Assembly (NCBI GenBank): GCA_037102815.1
Contig: BTPP01000004.1
Location: 4,340,001 to 4,404,000 of the forward strand
Length of the DNA stretch: 64,000 nt
Reading direction: 5' to 3'
DNA from: Neurospora intermedia
Taxonomy: Eukaryota > Ascomycota > Sordariomycetes > Sordariales > Sordariaceae
Shown here in pieces: positions 47,389-59,525 of this stretch. Position 1 is the first letter of the stretch. Every line of letters starts with the position of its first letter. Made by a program: the position numbers and the translations under genes. Under the pieces are notes generated by a model. The model made no database searches. It was not told the DNA's origin and saw only the letters and a list, made by a program, of their open reading frames with translations.

Positions 47389-48286
47389 ACGGATGGATTG
47401 AGTTGAGTTGGAGAGGTGTTGTGTGAAAGATTAGAGATGAGGATGTGCAAGTCTGGTGTTACATGAGAAGAGGGGGGGATATAGGTGTTTATCGAAGGAA
47501 GAGACTTGATTTGCTTTTTCACACTGGCATAGTTACTACTGATTCTATATGGTTGCGCGGACTGGGAGAGAGACGGACAGGCACAAATGACCAAGTCACG
47601 GGATAGGTGTGGCACGGAAACAAAAGGCTTCATTTATTTACCATCAGGGATCAAATAGGTTTTATATACCCATCAACCGGAGGGGCACTTAGTTAGGTAT
47701 GGTAACAAGGAAGGGAAAAAAAAACAAATGGAAACAAAAAAGGGTTCTTGATCATACTACCTGTATGCGGACAGTTCCATAGTCTCGGATCGGATCTTTC
47801 GCTTTCAGTGGTGGTTATGGATCGTGATGGGAATGCTTCGTTCACTCTTCAAGGGACAGGACTATAGAGTACATAAAGAATAGAATGATTCGTAAGCTGT
47901 GAAAACAACACACCTCTGTAGAGTAGTTATCTTTGACCTAGCTCTACGCGAAACATCTTTTTAGTGTCATCACTCCATTTACTCTTGATGCTTCCTTACT
48001 AAAACTGGTCGAAACCTGTCGCCCTTGGAGAAATCAGACACACAAAGCCCACCCATGCCATAGATGTGAACGTTGATCAGCAGTGTTGAGCATTTTGAGC
48101 TCCCTAAGGTATAATGTCATCATAAAGTCTCCAATGCATCCTAAGCAAGCCCAAACCATCCAGCCGTCGCCCACGTTTCAAATGCAAAGGCAGCTGCTAA
48201 CGAAAATCCACCCTGCCAACGACTTTTAACGCCCAGTTACGAAAATCCCAAAGACATCTCATTCCAGCCTACAGCCTCACCCCTAT
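47389..48286. other. Convergent 3' region, bdp1 and rad23
   Basis: About 900 bp of low-complexity and mixed sequence. No gene is seen. Confidence 0.5.
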
Positions 48287-49942
48287 CTATTGTTGGGGCA
48301 TGTCGTCATCTTCCTCCGGTCCTTGATCGAAAAGGAAGTTGGCAGCAAGCTCCTCATCCTTGTCGCAAGCGAAATAGGCCTGGATGGCCTGGTCCTGAGG
48401 AAAGCCCAGGCGGGTAAGACGCTCAATTGCATCGCGTTCCTCCTCTGTGACAGCAATACCGACAGAGCCACCCTCACCACCCTCACCAAGGAGGCTCAGG
48501 AACTGATCCGAGTTCTGGGCGATCATCTGGGCAAGCTGAGGGTTGCCGGCACCGAGCTGTTGCAAGATAGGCTCCAGCATCTGGGGCTGTTCCTGTACAA
48601 GCTGACGCATTTGCTGGAATTGCGCGTTGTTGCGCAGGAAGTCGAGGTTACCAAGACCAGCGGCCTCGGCACCAGCACCCTCCGCACCACGAGCACCACG
48701 TCCACCAGCGCTGTTGCCGAGCTGAGCGGCAAGGTCGAAAAGGTTGACTTGATCGTCATCGTCACCGCCGGCAGCAGCGGGGGAAGCCGCCTGAGCGGCA
48801 GCAGCAGGGGCAGCAGCCGGAGCGGCAGAAGGCTGACGAGAGGCGGCTTGTTGCTGGAGGTTGGCGGGGATACCCTAAAGCTGGGTCAGTATACCAGATA
48901 CAGCACAGAAACTGAAATGAGTTGTGAAACGTACGTTCAAGAGGTACTCCACAGCGCGCTCGGGGTTGAAATAGGCGGCACGCATAGCAGCGTCAATCTG
49001 CGAACGCTCGAAACCCATAGCCTCCATGTTGGCAATGGCCTCGGCGCGCTGCTCGCCCATGGCAAGGGCGTTGGCATCGCGAGCACCGGCAGCTGGCGCC
49101 GCCTCAGGAGCCGCAGCGGTTCTAGCGGGCGTCGGCGTCGAAGGGGCAGCGGCAGCAGCGCTGGAGGCCGCGGGAGCGGCAGGTGTTGGGGCAGGAGCTG
49201 GGGCAGCGGGGGTAGCGGGGGCAGCGGCAGACGACGACTCGGCTGGCTTGGGGGCAGTGGTCTTGGGCTGCGAAAAATGTCAGCTTTATCTTTGTACGAG
49301 GACGTGAGTAATAACGGGGGGCATTGGTACCTTGTTCACGACGCAGACAACGAAGCCCTTCTCCTCAATCTTGTACGACTCAACGGTCTCTTCATCCTTC
49401 AAGATCTTGCCTGTTGGGGCAAAGTCAGTATACGGGAGCGATATCCATCGTTTGGGAAGCAAGCGATGCTTACCGGAGTAGATAAGCTTCTGCAGTTCGG
49501 GAGCCCAGCCCCTCTCCTCGGAGATCTTCTGCTTGACCTTGGAAATCTGCAACTGGTTAGCTTCTAGCTCGCCAGCATCATACACGTCTCCCGAAGCGAC
49601 ATGGGAGGCTCGCGACGCCGACAGAGCATTTGATTGTTGAGGGCTGTCACGGCGTGTTGGATGTCTCCGTGACGTCGGCCTGAACTAGAAGGGTGTATGG
49701 AAATGGGAGGCGACGAAGGGTAACCAACAGTCTCGGTAGGCTCGATCTCGAGCGTAAACTTTTGTTGTTTGAGGTCCTAGATGAACGAACAGTCATTATT
49801 AGTATTTGATTATATAACTAGACTTTGAAAGCTTATGGACAGAGGGAGCGGGCTCTGATCCGACCAGGCAGACAGGATCCACGAAGACGCTGGGTTGTTT
49901 CCAATTTGCTGAGAAGCTATCGCGGTACGTCGCGCTCGTTGT

Positions 49943-49981
<39 letters not shown>

Positions 49982-50042
49982 GCTACGTCAAACACTCGAC
50001 ATGGGCAAGCTTATGGGCACATACCTTGAAGGTAACCTTCAT
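48287..50042 (-). CDS. rad23: UV excision repair protein Rad23
   Basis: Partner of Rad4/XPC in nucleotide excision repair, and shuttle of ubiquitinated proteins to the proteasome. Six exons on the minus strand, 50042-50025, 49776-49729, 49546-49474, 49410-49331, 49267-48935 and 48874-48287, give 379 residues. Domains in order are the ubiquitin-like domain (1-73; MKVTFKDLKQQKFTLEIEPT, KLIYSGKILKD, GFVVCVV), an Ala/Pro linker, UBA1 (about 140-184; EAIANMEAMGFERSQIDAAM), a second Ala-rich linker, the XPC-binding domain (about 257-310) and UBA2 (about 325-368; AIERLTRLGFPQDQAIQAYF). The first exon codes for only six residues. Intron 2 appears to start gttggt, a weak donor. Intron 1 contains (CTGC)9. 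Confidence 0.96.
49943..49980. repeat. (CTGC)9 microsatellite in rad23 intron 1
   Basis: About nine CTGC units in the 248-nt first intron, between the six-codon first exon and exon 2. On the transcribed strand it reads GCAG, so it holds many potential AG acceptors. Confidence 0.9.
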
Positions 50043-51965
50043 GATGGGCAATCTGTGACGCAGCTAAACGGCTGCTACGTTGACAATATGATGTAAGTAA
50101 ACTCTGTCCGGACGGGCGAGCTTCGTTGGGTTCCGAGTCGCGATGGGAAACAGCAAGATTTGTTGCAGTCGGCGGAGTTGGGCAAGGACGAGGAAAAAAG
50201 TGGAAGTGGTTGGTGGTTGCTGTCGGTGGTAAGGTTGATGTGTGTGGGAAGGCTGCCGCAGAGATGGCGAGGTGGCATACAGGGGAGGAGATAGATGTAA
50301 TCGCTGTGGCAAGAAATAGCAGGGAAGCTCGAATGTTTTACAGCGGCTTGTGATGACTGACGGGGCAGCTTTGAGGCGGAGAATTTGGGGTTTTGTTCGC
50401 TTCACCTGCACTGAGTGAATGGAAGAGGGGCACTGCCGTGCAGCAGGCGGGCAGCCAGGTTCACGGTCGCAGCCAGGCATGGAGTTCAGTGTGCTACGGC
50501 GGCCGGAGTAAATGACTGGGGGGAAGCGGCAGGCAAAGTGGGCAGGCACAAGGCAGCGGCCATTGTTAGGCGGGGGGCTGCGCGGCATCTTGCCGCCTGG
50601 AGCTGGTGGAGAGGTCACAATGAGTCGTCACACTGCCATCCGTCTGTACACACACAACACAGACTGCGTGATTGATTCCATCCATTCACTTTCCCGGTTG
50701 TGTTGGCCTTCAGGTTTTGCTTTGGAAAACATGAAATGGTTTTCTTTATTAGTCCGGCTTTTGAAAAATATGTCACTGATAACCACATGCTTCTGTTAGC
50801 GAAGGTGATACCAAATGAAAGGGTGATATTTGATGTCATGCTGTGAACCGATTCAAAGCAGCCTTCGTCTTCTTCTTTCATCTCAGTTTTTTTTTTTTCT
50901 TTTTTTTTTTTCTTTTTTAATGCGATGAAGAAAATGAAGTCATCGCTGGTTATGGCAGTGTCACGACAATTGATCTCCACTCATAAGCGCGTATAAAATG
51001 GGGCTGAAGAAACACCTCCCGTCTGTACCAATCATACGCATGTACGTAGGTTCCCTTTGGAAAGACCACCAGATAAGATAAGGCCTCACGTTCGTAACCC
51101 GACGTGGATCGTGACATTGAACTGGGGAACCTGATTGCTCTTGCTCTGAACATCATGTGTTGAGTTGACCACGAGTACCTTCCCTTCGGTTATCATCGCA
51201 AAATGACGGGACGGTAGCATTGGGGTTACTTTCAAAGCAGCACACATGATTTGAGCCAGACATTGTATTTTGGTTTCTCTCATCATCATTCCCAAGCTTC
51301 CAAGCTACCTCCATCTGCATCGCAGCCATGGTCGGGCGTCTAAGCATCATAGCTTGGATGGAGAATCGCAGCTCAATGTCACCGCGCAGATTTCTCGGGC
51401 ACCATCTTTTGTTCTGACTTCTTCATTTCTCATCCGCTACATCTTTCAGTCGTCCGTCTCGCGCATAGCGCAGAGAAGCATCTACCTGAAGCCATCCATC
51501 ATCTAGCCGTCCCTCTATCCAACCATAGCCGAGCTTTTCTATATATAATTCCCACCTATCCAAGACCCATCTTTTAGGTATGGAACTCAAGTCCAACGCC
51601 TCGCAATTCAAGGTATCATATTTACGTATTCAAACAAAACCCCCCTCCTCCCCTTCCCCAAGATATGAAAAATACAAAGGAAAGAAGAAAAGAACAGAAG
51701 AAGAAGAAGAAGAAGAAGAGAAAAAGGTGGTATCTCTCCCTCAACAGCGACCTTTTCTTACTCTCTGAGTGGAGATCGAACCGAAGAGAATGAAGAATAA
51801 AAGAAAAACAGGGGTAAAGAAGTGAAAGAAAGGTATCATGTCGTAACTTCGTCTCAGGCCATCCAACACAACCAAACAGCCAACCAGCCGCTCGATGCCC
51901 GTTGTACACCCCAATCAAAACCAAACAAAGGAAACTTTTTCTTTCTTTAAGCCGGCCATGTTTCG
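50043..51965. other. rad23 promoter and downstream stretch
   Basis: 1.9 kb. The left part is the rad23 promoter. A T-rich run with C breaks lies at 50886-50917 and a GAAGAA repeat near 51698-51720. No gene is seen. Confidence 0.5.
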
Positions 51966-53687
51966 TCATCGAACGGAGGGACCAGCAACACCCTCCTCCT
52001 CCTCCTCCTCGTCATCAGCCGGCGCAGACGTAGGCGCATGGCTTTTCCGCTGGTTATATCCCAAGAAGCTCGTCCTCGCTCCCGCACCGAGGATCCAGTC
52101 CGGAATAGGCGGTGTCATTTCTTCATCTGCCGGGTCATCGTGAGCCAGCGATGGTCTAGGCGAGGGCGATGGGCTGGTCACAGCGGGAGTCTTCCCCTTC
52201 ATCGACGACATCGTTGCCTCATCCCTATCATTTCCTTCCTCGTTCTCACCATATCCTTCCTCATCATCGTCGCTCTCCTCCTCATCAGATAAACCCTCTT
52301 CATCCTCCTCCCTCAGCTCCTCCGCCCTCGTCCCCGGTCTGCTCCCGCCTTCATACTTCGTCACCTTTGTCCTAAAGCTTTCTAGCGATCCTTGCCTGCT
52401 CAATGGGCTTGGCACCGCCGGCAAGCTCCCGCTCCGCCTTCTCGTTAAGGTTCGGATGCTATGCTTGTCCGAGAGGATCTGCCCGCCGTTGGGCGCCGCG
52501 ACCACTACTGTCCCGGGAGACACGATAGCCGGCGGCGTAGGCGAATCCGATCGGAAAAGAGGGTGGATGTGCGCCTCGCTGATGTGCGTTTCAGACATAG
52601 TGGCGTGCTGGGTGAAGGCTTCCCGCGCGAACTCCATTGACCGCATAGAGGCGGGGCTGAAGGAACGGCTGCGGCGGCGGATGGACTTGGGCGGGACGAA
52701 CAGACTGTTGCCAAGGTCTAGCTCACTATCTGTAGGAGGTAAAGCGGGACTAGGTTGCCTGCTGGTCATGGGGCTGGCCGCAATCGTTTCGAGGAAGGGT
52801 GCAGGTGGCATTGCCGGAGAGCAGGCGGGGGCAGCCTCGGCGACAGCCTGTCGGTTTTGAGGGTCAACGGAGTTGACGTCCTCGGAGTTGAAGCCGTTCT
52901 CGAGAGTCATGCCAACGGAGATGGTCTGACGCTCGTGCATGGCGATTGAATCGATTGAGTCGGATTGGCGCATGCGGATAGGTAGCGAGTATTGGCTGTT
53001 GCTCGCTAGAAGATGGGTCTTTGAGGGAATGGGGCGCATGGCTGAGTAGAGCGATGAGCGCCACGAGCTCAGAGAGTTACCCACCGAGTGTCCATAGCCC
53101 GGACGGGGAGTTCCCCGCCCCGACATTGTCGGGTCTTCGAAGCGGACCTTCTCCGTGTTGGGGTTCGTCTGCTGGTAGGGGATCGCCTTGACTTGTTGCC
53201 TTGGCGAGCTCTCCACGTCTCCTGCGCAACACGCGCCGCCCATCCGGACACTGATGAAGCACAGAACCAGGAAGGATAATTGCGCGGCGAACGCAACTCC
53301 CAATGCCACCGCTCCTCCAACAACGAATCCCGATGTCTTAGTCCCCGCTACCTTCTCTGGTAGCTTTGCTGAATCCTTGCTGAGCAACACCAAAGTGGCG
53401 ATCGACAGGGCAGCAGCTACCGAGCACACAAAGAGTCCAGCCCCAAACAATACCCTATTGAACCTCCTGACCAAGCGTGAAGCCACGCAACCTGAGATGA
53501 GCTGGAAAGTTATTGTGAAAAGCGCCAAGCCCTCAAATACCGCGGCGACAATGGTCGTCGTCTTGACTGACGAAGAAGTCTCTTGGGCCAATGACCTGGC
53601 CAGGATGATGTGAATAACAAATATAGCCGTTGTCGCAAAGACGGCTACTGTGCCCAGCATCGCTGGGATCACAGGTGGTATCGCCAT
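51966..53687 (-). CDS. Four-helix fungal membrane protein, function unknown
   Basis: One exon of 573 residues. I do not recognise a named family. The start is the first ATG of the frame, MAIPPVIPAMLGTVAVFATT. Four membrane helices are seen in the first 145 residues: near 7-30, 46-68 (AAVFEGLALFTITFQLISGC), 78-100 (FGAGLFVCSVAAALSIATL) and 117-140 (GVAFAAQLSFLVLCFISV). A CC pair (GGACCAGD) follows helix 4 and could be lipid-modified. The remaining 430 residues are a hydrophilic tail rich in Ser/Pro with several RRRS-type phosphorylation sites, ending in strongly acidic runs. The layout resembles fungal tetraspan scaffold proteins of the cell cortex, but this is only a resemblance. Confidence 0.85.
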   Translation of the reverse strand: MAIPPVIPAMLGTVAVFATTAIFVIHIILARSLAQETSSSVKTTTIVAAVFEGLALFTITFQLISGCVASRLVRRFNRVLFGAGLFVCSVAAALSIATLVLLSKDSAKLPEKVAGTKTSGFVVGGAVALGVAFAAQLSFLVLCFISVRMGGACCAGDVESSPRQQVKAIPYQQTNPNTEKVRFEDPTMSGRGTPRPGYGHSVGNSLSSWRSSLYSAMRPIPSKTHLLASNSQYSLPIRMRQSDSIDSIAMHERQTISVGMTLENGFNSEDVNSVDPQNRQAVAEAAPACSPAMPPAPFLETIAASPMTSRQPSPALPPTDSELDLGNSLFVPPKSIRRRSRSFSPASMRSMEFAREAFTQHATMSETHISEAHIHPLFRSDSPTPPAIVSPGTVVVAAPNGGQILSDKHSIRTLTRRRSGSLPAVPSPLSRQGSLESFRTKVTKYEGGSRPGTRAEELREEDEEGLSDEEESDDDEEGYGENEEGNDRDEATMSSMKGKTPAVTSPSPSPRPSLAHDDPADEEMTPPIPDWILGAGARTSFLGYNQRKSHAPTSAPADDEEEEEEGVAGPSVR

Positions 53688-55915
53688 TGCGAGTTGCTGA
53701 TGTGATGACAGTCGAACAAATAAAGCGGAAGAGAAAGGACGAAGAACCGAAAACCCAGAGAACCAAAATGTTCGGGTATGAAACACTTATGGCTCGGGTT
53801 TTCTCGTTCGTCTTTTTTGTTTGATGAACCCCAGTGGTTCGTGCTGTGTGGCGGTCCGGACTATGTGTAACGAACGGACGAACGAAACGAACGACTCCGG
53901 CAGGTTTTCTGATTGGCAAAAAGAGTCCGCGGAGTCACGGAGTCAAAAAAACGAAGGTTAATCTGGATAACCTCCCCCGGCTCTCACCCCTCGCTCCCGT
54001 CCGGCCGTCTTGCCGTGTTGTAAAGGTCTCGTTCGATTCGATCCGCGATTGCTTGTCCCAAGACGTTGGTTAACAATCGGCAGGGTAAAGCAATCAACAA
54101 GGAGCCCAGGCCCTTGGAAAGCTTTAGCTTGCAAGGTGAGTAAAAGTAGTCGGCGGTCAGCAGACAGCAGACGAGAGACACGATCGGCCAGCTAGTGAAG
54201 AATAGGTGGGAAAACAAGATGTGGTCTGTGCGTTTTCTGTTTGAGAAAAAGCAAACAACCTCTTGTTAACTTTGTCTTGTCTCTCTTTGTGTGAAGAGCG
54301 GTATGCTGCTGGTTTTGATGATGATGATGACCTTGAAAGCAAGCAAGGAAGCAAGCAAGCAAACAAGAAACCAGTACAATACCCCAGCCTCCCTTTCTCT
54401 CTCTCGTTCTCGTTCTCTTCCTCTTTCTCTTTCTCCTGCAGGTTCCCGTATGTCGGTATTGGTCGGTCCACACTAAAAGAACGGCTTCCGACGACGACGA
54501 CGACAGATGTACTGTGTGTATGTCGTTTTGTTCTTTTTTTGGTAGTGTGTGTTTTGTGTTGTGTGGTTGGATAGTTTGAAGGAATGTGTTTCAAGCCACG
54601 TGCAGCGCAGTGCAGTATAGTCGGTAACCAGCCGGTTGGTGAGTTGTTGTTCTTGTTGTTGTTGTAAGTTTAAGAAGTATCGGGTCGGATACCCTTTTAC
54701 TCGATCGATTCCCAAAGCTTGTCTTATTCGTTGTGGGAAACCAGTGGTGGCTTTTAGTATGTTGTATGTGCCGAATGACCGATTTTGGGATGAAAAAGAG
54801 TAAGATCCAATTCCCTTCCGTTACATGCAACAAAAAGCCCCCCAAGCGATGATGACGAAGAAACTTTGTTAACACTCTTCAACTTCGCTTTCCTCGATGT
54901 ATTTCTGTAGGTATCCGTAATCCCGGGATCGGTGGGAAAAAAAGAGAGTTCAAGAGACTCTGGACCAGGAAGGCTGGTCAACGGGAGGTAAGAGGCATGG
55001 AGTCGGGAGCGGAGGTCAAACTGGAGACTTAAACTGGGACCTTTGTCGATTGGATGAACGAATGACAGACAAGCCAGTTAAATATGAAGCATGAACGAAT
55101 GAATGAGAAGTCAAGACAAGACAAGCCTTTTTTTTTCTTCACGAGTGGAAAACCCTCGGTAAAGAGAAAGAGAAAAAAAAAAAGAAAAGAAAAAAAAGCT
55201 GGGTAAGAGAGAGAGAGAGAGATGATCCACCCCGGACTTCACGGAGTGGGCATCATTGGGTAATAAATGTATGTATTACCACGCAAAAACCAAACCCTAC
55301 CCACCCTAGACCTAGAGCTATAGTACCGAGGTGTAATATGTAAGAAAGAAAGAATACCTAAGAGCTGAAAAGAAAGAAAGGAAATAAAAAAGACCGTGCT
55401 CGTTCCCTCGCTTGCTCGCTTCGCGTATGTACACTACGGAGTACGGGGTGCATGACTCTGAGAATTGCTGTTGGACCGACCAGCTGCAGCTGCTGCAGGT
55501 TCGAGATGCCGTGCCTTATGTGTGGATCCCACATATGTTGTTGTGCAGTGGGGTTTTTCAGGTCCGTTGTTTCGGGATGAGGGATGGGTAATAAACATGG
55601 GTTGTTTTGAAGCGAAAACTCCTTGTTATTCCAGAGAGAACCGACACTTTTTTTTTTTTTCTTTCGTTGCAGGGGTCGATAAGTTGGGACTGGTGTAGTT
55701 CGGACAGGTACAGGCCAGTTGTCAGCTCGAGACCGTGCGTCGACTTGCCTACGCGTTTTCATTAGCTAAATGATGCGGTGTTATTACCTTGGACATGCCA
55801 TTCTGAGATTGTATATGTCATTGAATTCTTGCCAATGGCATTGTAATTCGGACTCAGCTTTTTTGGCTTGTTTTTGTGAGGTTTGGGACTGTTCAGGATA
55901 GATTCCCTCTAGTGG

Positions 55916-55950
55916 ATAGAGTACAGTAGAGGTGCCTACTCTAGTGTACC
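55916..55950. repeat. Palindromic module copies, facing
   Basis: GAGTACAGTAGAGGTGCC then TACTCTAGTGTACC. The two halves of the module face each other and form a loose inverted repeat. Confidence 0.45.
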
Positions 55951-57220
55951 GAGCTAACAGACGAACCAGCATCGGACTGTACACTACATTATGCTCACCA
56001 CCCCTGGTTCCTGGCTACATACCTGTCCGCTTCACTTCTTGTTGTGTACCTGCCAAGCCGTTGAGATTCGCGCTGGAGTGCATGAGGGGGGCAGAGCATC
56101 GAAAGTCCTCTTCTTCTCCTTCTTCTTCTTCCCGACTCTCTGGCATTGGTGATCTCCCCCTCCGTGCGTATCTTGTAACAGAACCTGGTAACGGGGATCG
56201 GCGATGGACTCGCCTGGCCACAACATGGGGCTTTGAGCCGCCAAGAAGACGGGTATTTACCAAGATGAGCATAGAATGGAATTCGCAAACCGCTCGCTCC
56301 AAGGTTAGTTAGTGTAGAAGAGTTAAGTTAGGCTCGATTTTACACTAGTCCAGGAGTTCACGCCGAGGATGTCGTGAAGGGACTGGTCGCACGTCATTTC
56401 CGATCCAAGGACTCTACTAAGGTATTCCGTGAGAGGCGGTATACCTCTAGTTAGGTAGGTAGTCCTGGCTGGGCTTGTCGTAGCTATGACTGCCCGTGAA
56501 CTCGATTACAGTACACTACTACATATACGCTCATCAATCGGCGAGCCCTAGTTCAGGTTTCAGAGACCTCTTTTTTCTGCTGTGTAAAGAAATCAAAGGC
56601 GGGGCTACCTAGGGTTGGGTCTCGCTCTCCTACATGGGGGATACATATCCGTGTGGCGTATGTCAGTCAGTCAGTCAGTCCAAGGACAGGCCACGGAGAG
56701 ACAATGAATGCTGAGTAACGTCAAGAAGTAATAAGACGCAAGAGATGACGGCCAGATCTAAGCTGCCTCGTCACCTTTGATACTCATGCGAATAGGCTGT
56801 CCTCGTCTCCAGCGTGTAGGCCACGAGCAAGCAACACATTTGTACGCAGATGTCGTTGCAACAAAATGGCAAGGGAAAAGGTGGTTTGCGTTGCTCGACA
56901 TGGAGGTTACATGCACATGCTCGTTCCTATGGGTTAAATAAAATATTGGTTCCGGTGCTATGTTTCCAAAGATCGCGGAGGTTACCATGTTCTGTGCTGG
57001 CTTGCGGTGTCCAGTCGAAGCAGTAAGCCGGAGGTTAGCGGAGAGAAGTGGAGTCTGTGTACCCCATTCGCGACGGGCAGTATTTGGTAATCGTCCATCG
57101 GTTCGAGAAGAGCTTCAAGTTGTCTCCATTGTACACAGTGTTACGCGCATTCTCTGTGACCGATGCAAGCGAGACCTGCATAGCCCGTACTTATGTAATT
57201 CATTTTTTGTTGACACTCTC

Positions 57221-57246
57221 GTCGTCGTCGTCGTCGTCGTCGTCGT
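57221..57246. repeat. (GTC)8 microsatellite
   Basis: Eight GTC units in intergenic DNA. Confidence 0.9.
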
Positions 57247-59511
57247 ATTGCGAGATGGCACTGTACAAGTATCTACTGCAGTGCTTGACATCTGATAACG
57301 TGGAGTCAGACAGCGACCGACAACTTTCCCGAGACATTTGATGCTCACAGTGGACACTCACAGCACTTGAAGCTCCAAGTTGTGAAATACCGTCACCCAG
57401 GCCGTCGGTTCAGCGTTCAGCAGCAAAGATGAAACTGGAGCTAGACTCCAACGAGAGAAAGCTTGCGATGCGATCTGTCAGATGCAGGTACCGTGCACGG
57501 ACCGCGCTACTACTTGGTCCCTGCACAATGCAATGGAAGGTGGGATTGCGCGAGGTGGCTAGGTGGGCACGACTGCGGTGCTGAATGCCAAGTGCCCGAG
57601 AAAATTCCTCGTAGGGCCCGTTCCACTTCGTCCAGAATTTTTCATGTGCACAGTACCGTACGGCGTAAGTAAAGCTGCTCCAGTTCTGTAGTGTAATTTC
57701 CGGTTCTTCGTAATCCAAAAGCCTCGTCGATCTTCAACAACAGAGCCTCCTCCTCTCGGCCATGATTCGAATGCTGCTTGCTGCCCAAAGTCACTTGGAT
57801 GAAGGGCCGAAAGAAAAAAGAGGCAACAGGTATCTCGGATACACAAGCCACTGCTGTGCCACGACTGAGGAGATGAGATTCTGTGTTGCCCTTCCTTCGA
57901 CTTGGAGCCTCATCTCGAGCGACCTCGATCAGGATTCATTCATTTCATCTCAACCATGATTGGTCAATGGCTTCATGCTGTGTGCTCTTAAGATCGAAAA
58001 AAAAAGGGTGGGGGAGGCCCGACGGTTGATTTCCACTTCGGCCATGTGCCATGGAACCTAACGGTCGAACAGCTTAGCTTCACCGGCCGGCAGAGCATTT
58101 GCGGTTGTTCCAGTTCGCGCATCGTCGTGCCTCCGTTCATTTCATTTTAAACTTGCAGCTCGACAGCAGGCATTTTCCTTGTCAACTACCGACAGCGGTC
58201 AAGCGGTCACGCGACAGCACCGGCAACGGGAGACATTGCTTGTGAAGGGGGCGGAAAGTCAGCGCGGAGATACCCTCAGTTATGGTTTGTTACATACCGC
58301 TCCTGACAAGACATCGTGGAAGTCAGCCAAGGCTTTACTTGACAACATTATATGGTTCTAGAAGCGATCTGGGAACGACACTCCTTTTATATGTGTACAC
58401 TACGAAAGTCTTGCCCGTTTCATCGACAATGAGCCTGACATCGAGACCACGTCTCACCCAAACCCCGAAGCATCCATCCATCTTCAGCGGACTCAAGCCC
58501 GTCGCCCGAAGCTCGATGATTGTTCGGTTCTTCGAGAAGGCCACTTCCATTCTTCTGCATTCGATTTGAAATCTCTTCACCCGTCCCGTCTCCCCCGAAC
58601 ATTATTTTTAATCCACTTGTATCAACCAGTTGCGGAATGATGATCGAAGATCCCCAAAAGCCTCAGAAATGCCCGGAAAAGAAAACAGCACTACAAATGT
58701 CGTGGTGGAGTTTTCCCAATTTCCCAACAGTGGAGATATCTTCAGTTCTTCACTTCTTTCAGTTAGACAACCGCAGCTAAAAGTTCTGACTCTCTCAGTT
58801 CCCGTCCCGTCTGCCGTCCGTCCGTCCATGATTTTCGGTCGGCAGCTTGCGGTGCGACGGCCCTGCCTGGCATTGATATCACACTCTCAGTAATTCACAT
58901 CTTCAAAAGCAGATCCCTCAAGATCCCCGTTCGTCTCATCGATCGCATTGATGTGCTCGCGTGAGTGCTACGCTAGATCGACCTTGAACCGCATCATGAT
59001 GCTTCATGGATTTCCCACGATGCCATAAGCTTGCCAACAAGAACAAAGATCCGCTGAAAGGCCGAGAGCAAAGGTGCTGTGCTGTCGACAACGTCGACAA
59101 GCGGGCACCTCTGGATGAATGCCGGACCGGCAGCATTGCGGCCCGCTGGCTGGGTCCCTACAGACACTAGCAAGCCTAGGAAGAAGCGCTCTCGGTACCT
59201 GTTGTCTTGGACCATTGGTTCTGATCGGCAAGCAGGCCGACACACTATCGGCTGGTTAGCCGCGAGGAACTTTTGCGTTTCCTTCCAAGAAAATCATCGC
59301 GGTAGTGTAGTGTAGTATTGAAAAGAGCACACATCTCGATCTTATCGTGATCTTTAAATAATTCGGCAATCGTAGTCAGTTGCGTCATCATTCTACGTAC
59401 AGATCGAAAAAACTGGAAAAGTGGAAAGTCCGAGTATTATGCGAAGTAATTTCGAGGCATTGTCATTCTTGATTGTCGAAAGAAGTCATCGCGATCCTTC
59501 AACACACTGTC

Positions 59512-59525
59512 GTAGTGTACACTAC
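59512..59525. repeat. 14-bp palindrome of the dispersed module
   Basis: GTAGTGTACACTAC, identical to the core at 31711-31724, followed by TAGTCTTAGTGGA. Confidence 0.85.

Noticed and set aside
48290-49567. 425-codon open frame on the plus strand
   Set aside because: It is antisense to rad23 and exists because the Ala/Pro/Gln-rich linkers give Gly/Ser-rich codons on the other strand. The rad23 domains on the minus strand are unmistakable.
57410-57718. Protein-like minus-strand frame (DYEEPEITLQNWSSFTYAVR)
   Set aside because: No ATG at its head, no family match I can recall, and no convincing splice partners.
58335-58580. Protein-like minus-strand frame of about 80 codons
   Set aside because: No ATG at its head, and another frame on the same strand is equally open.
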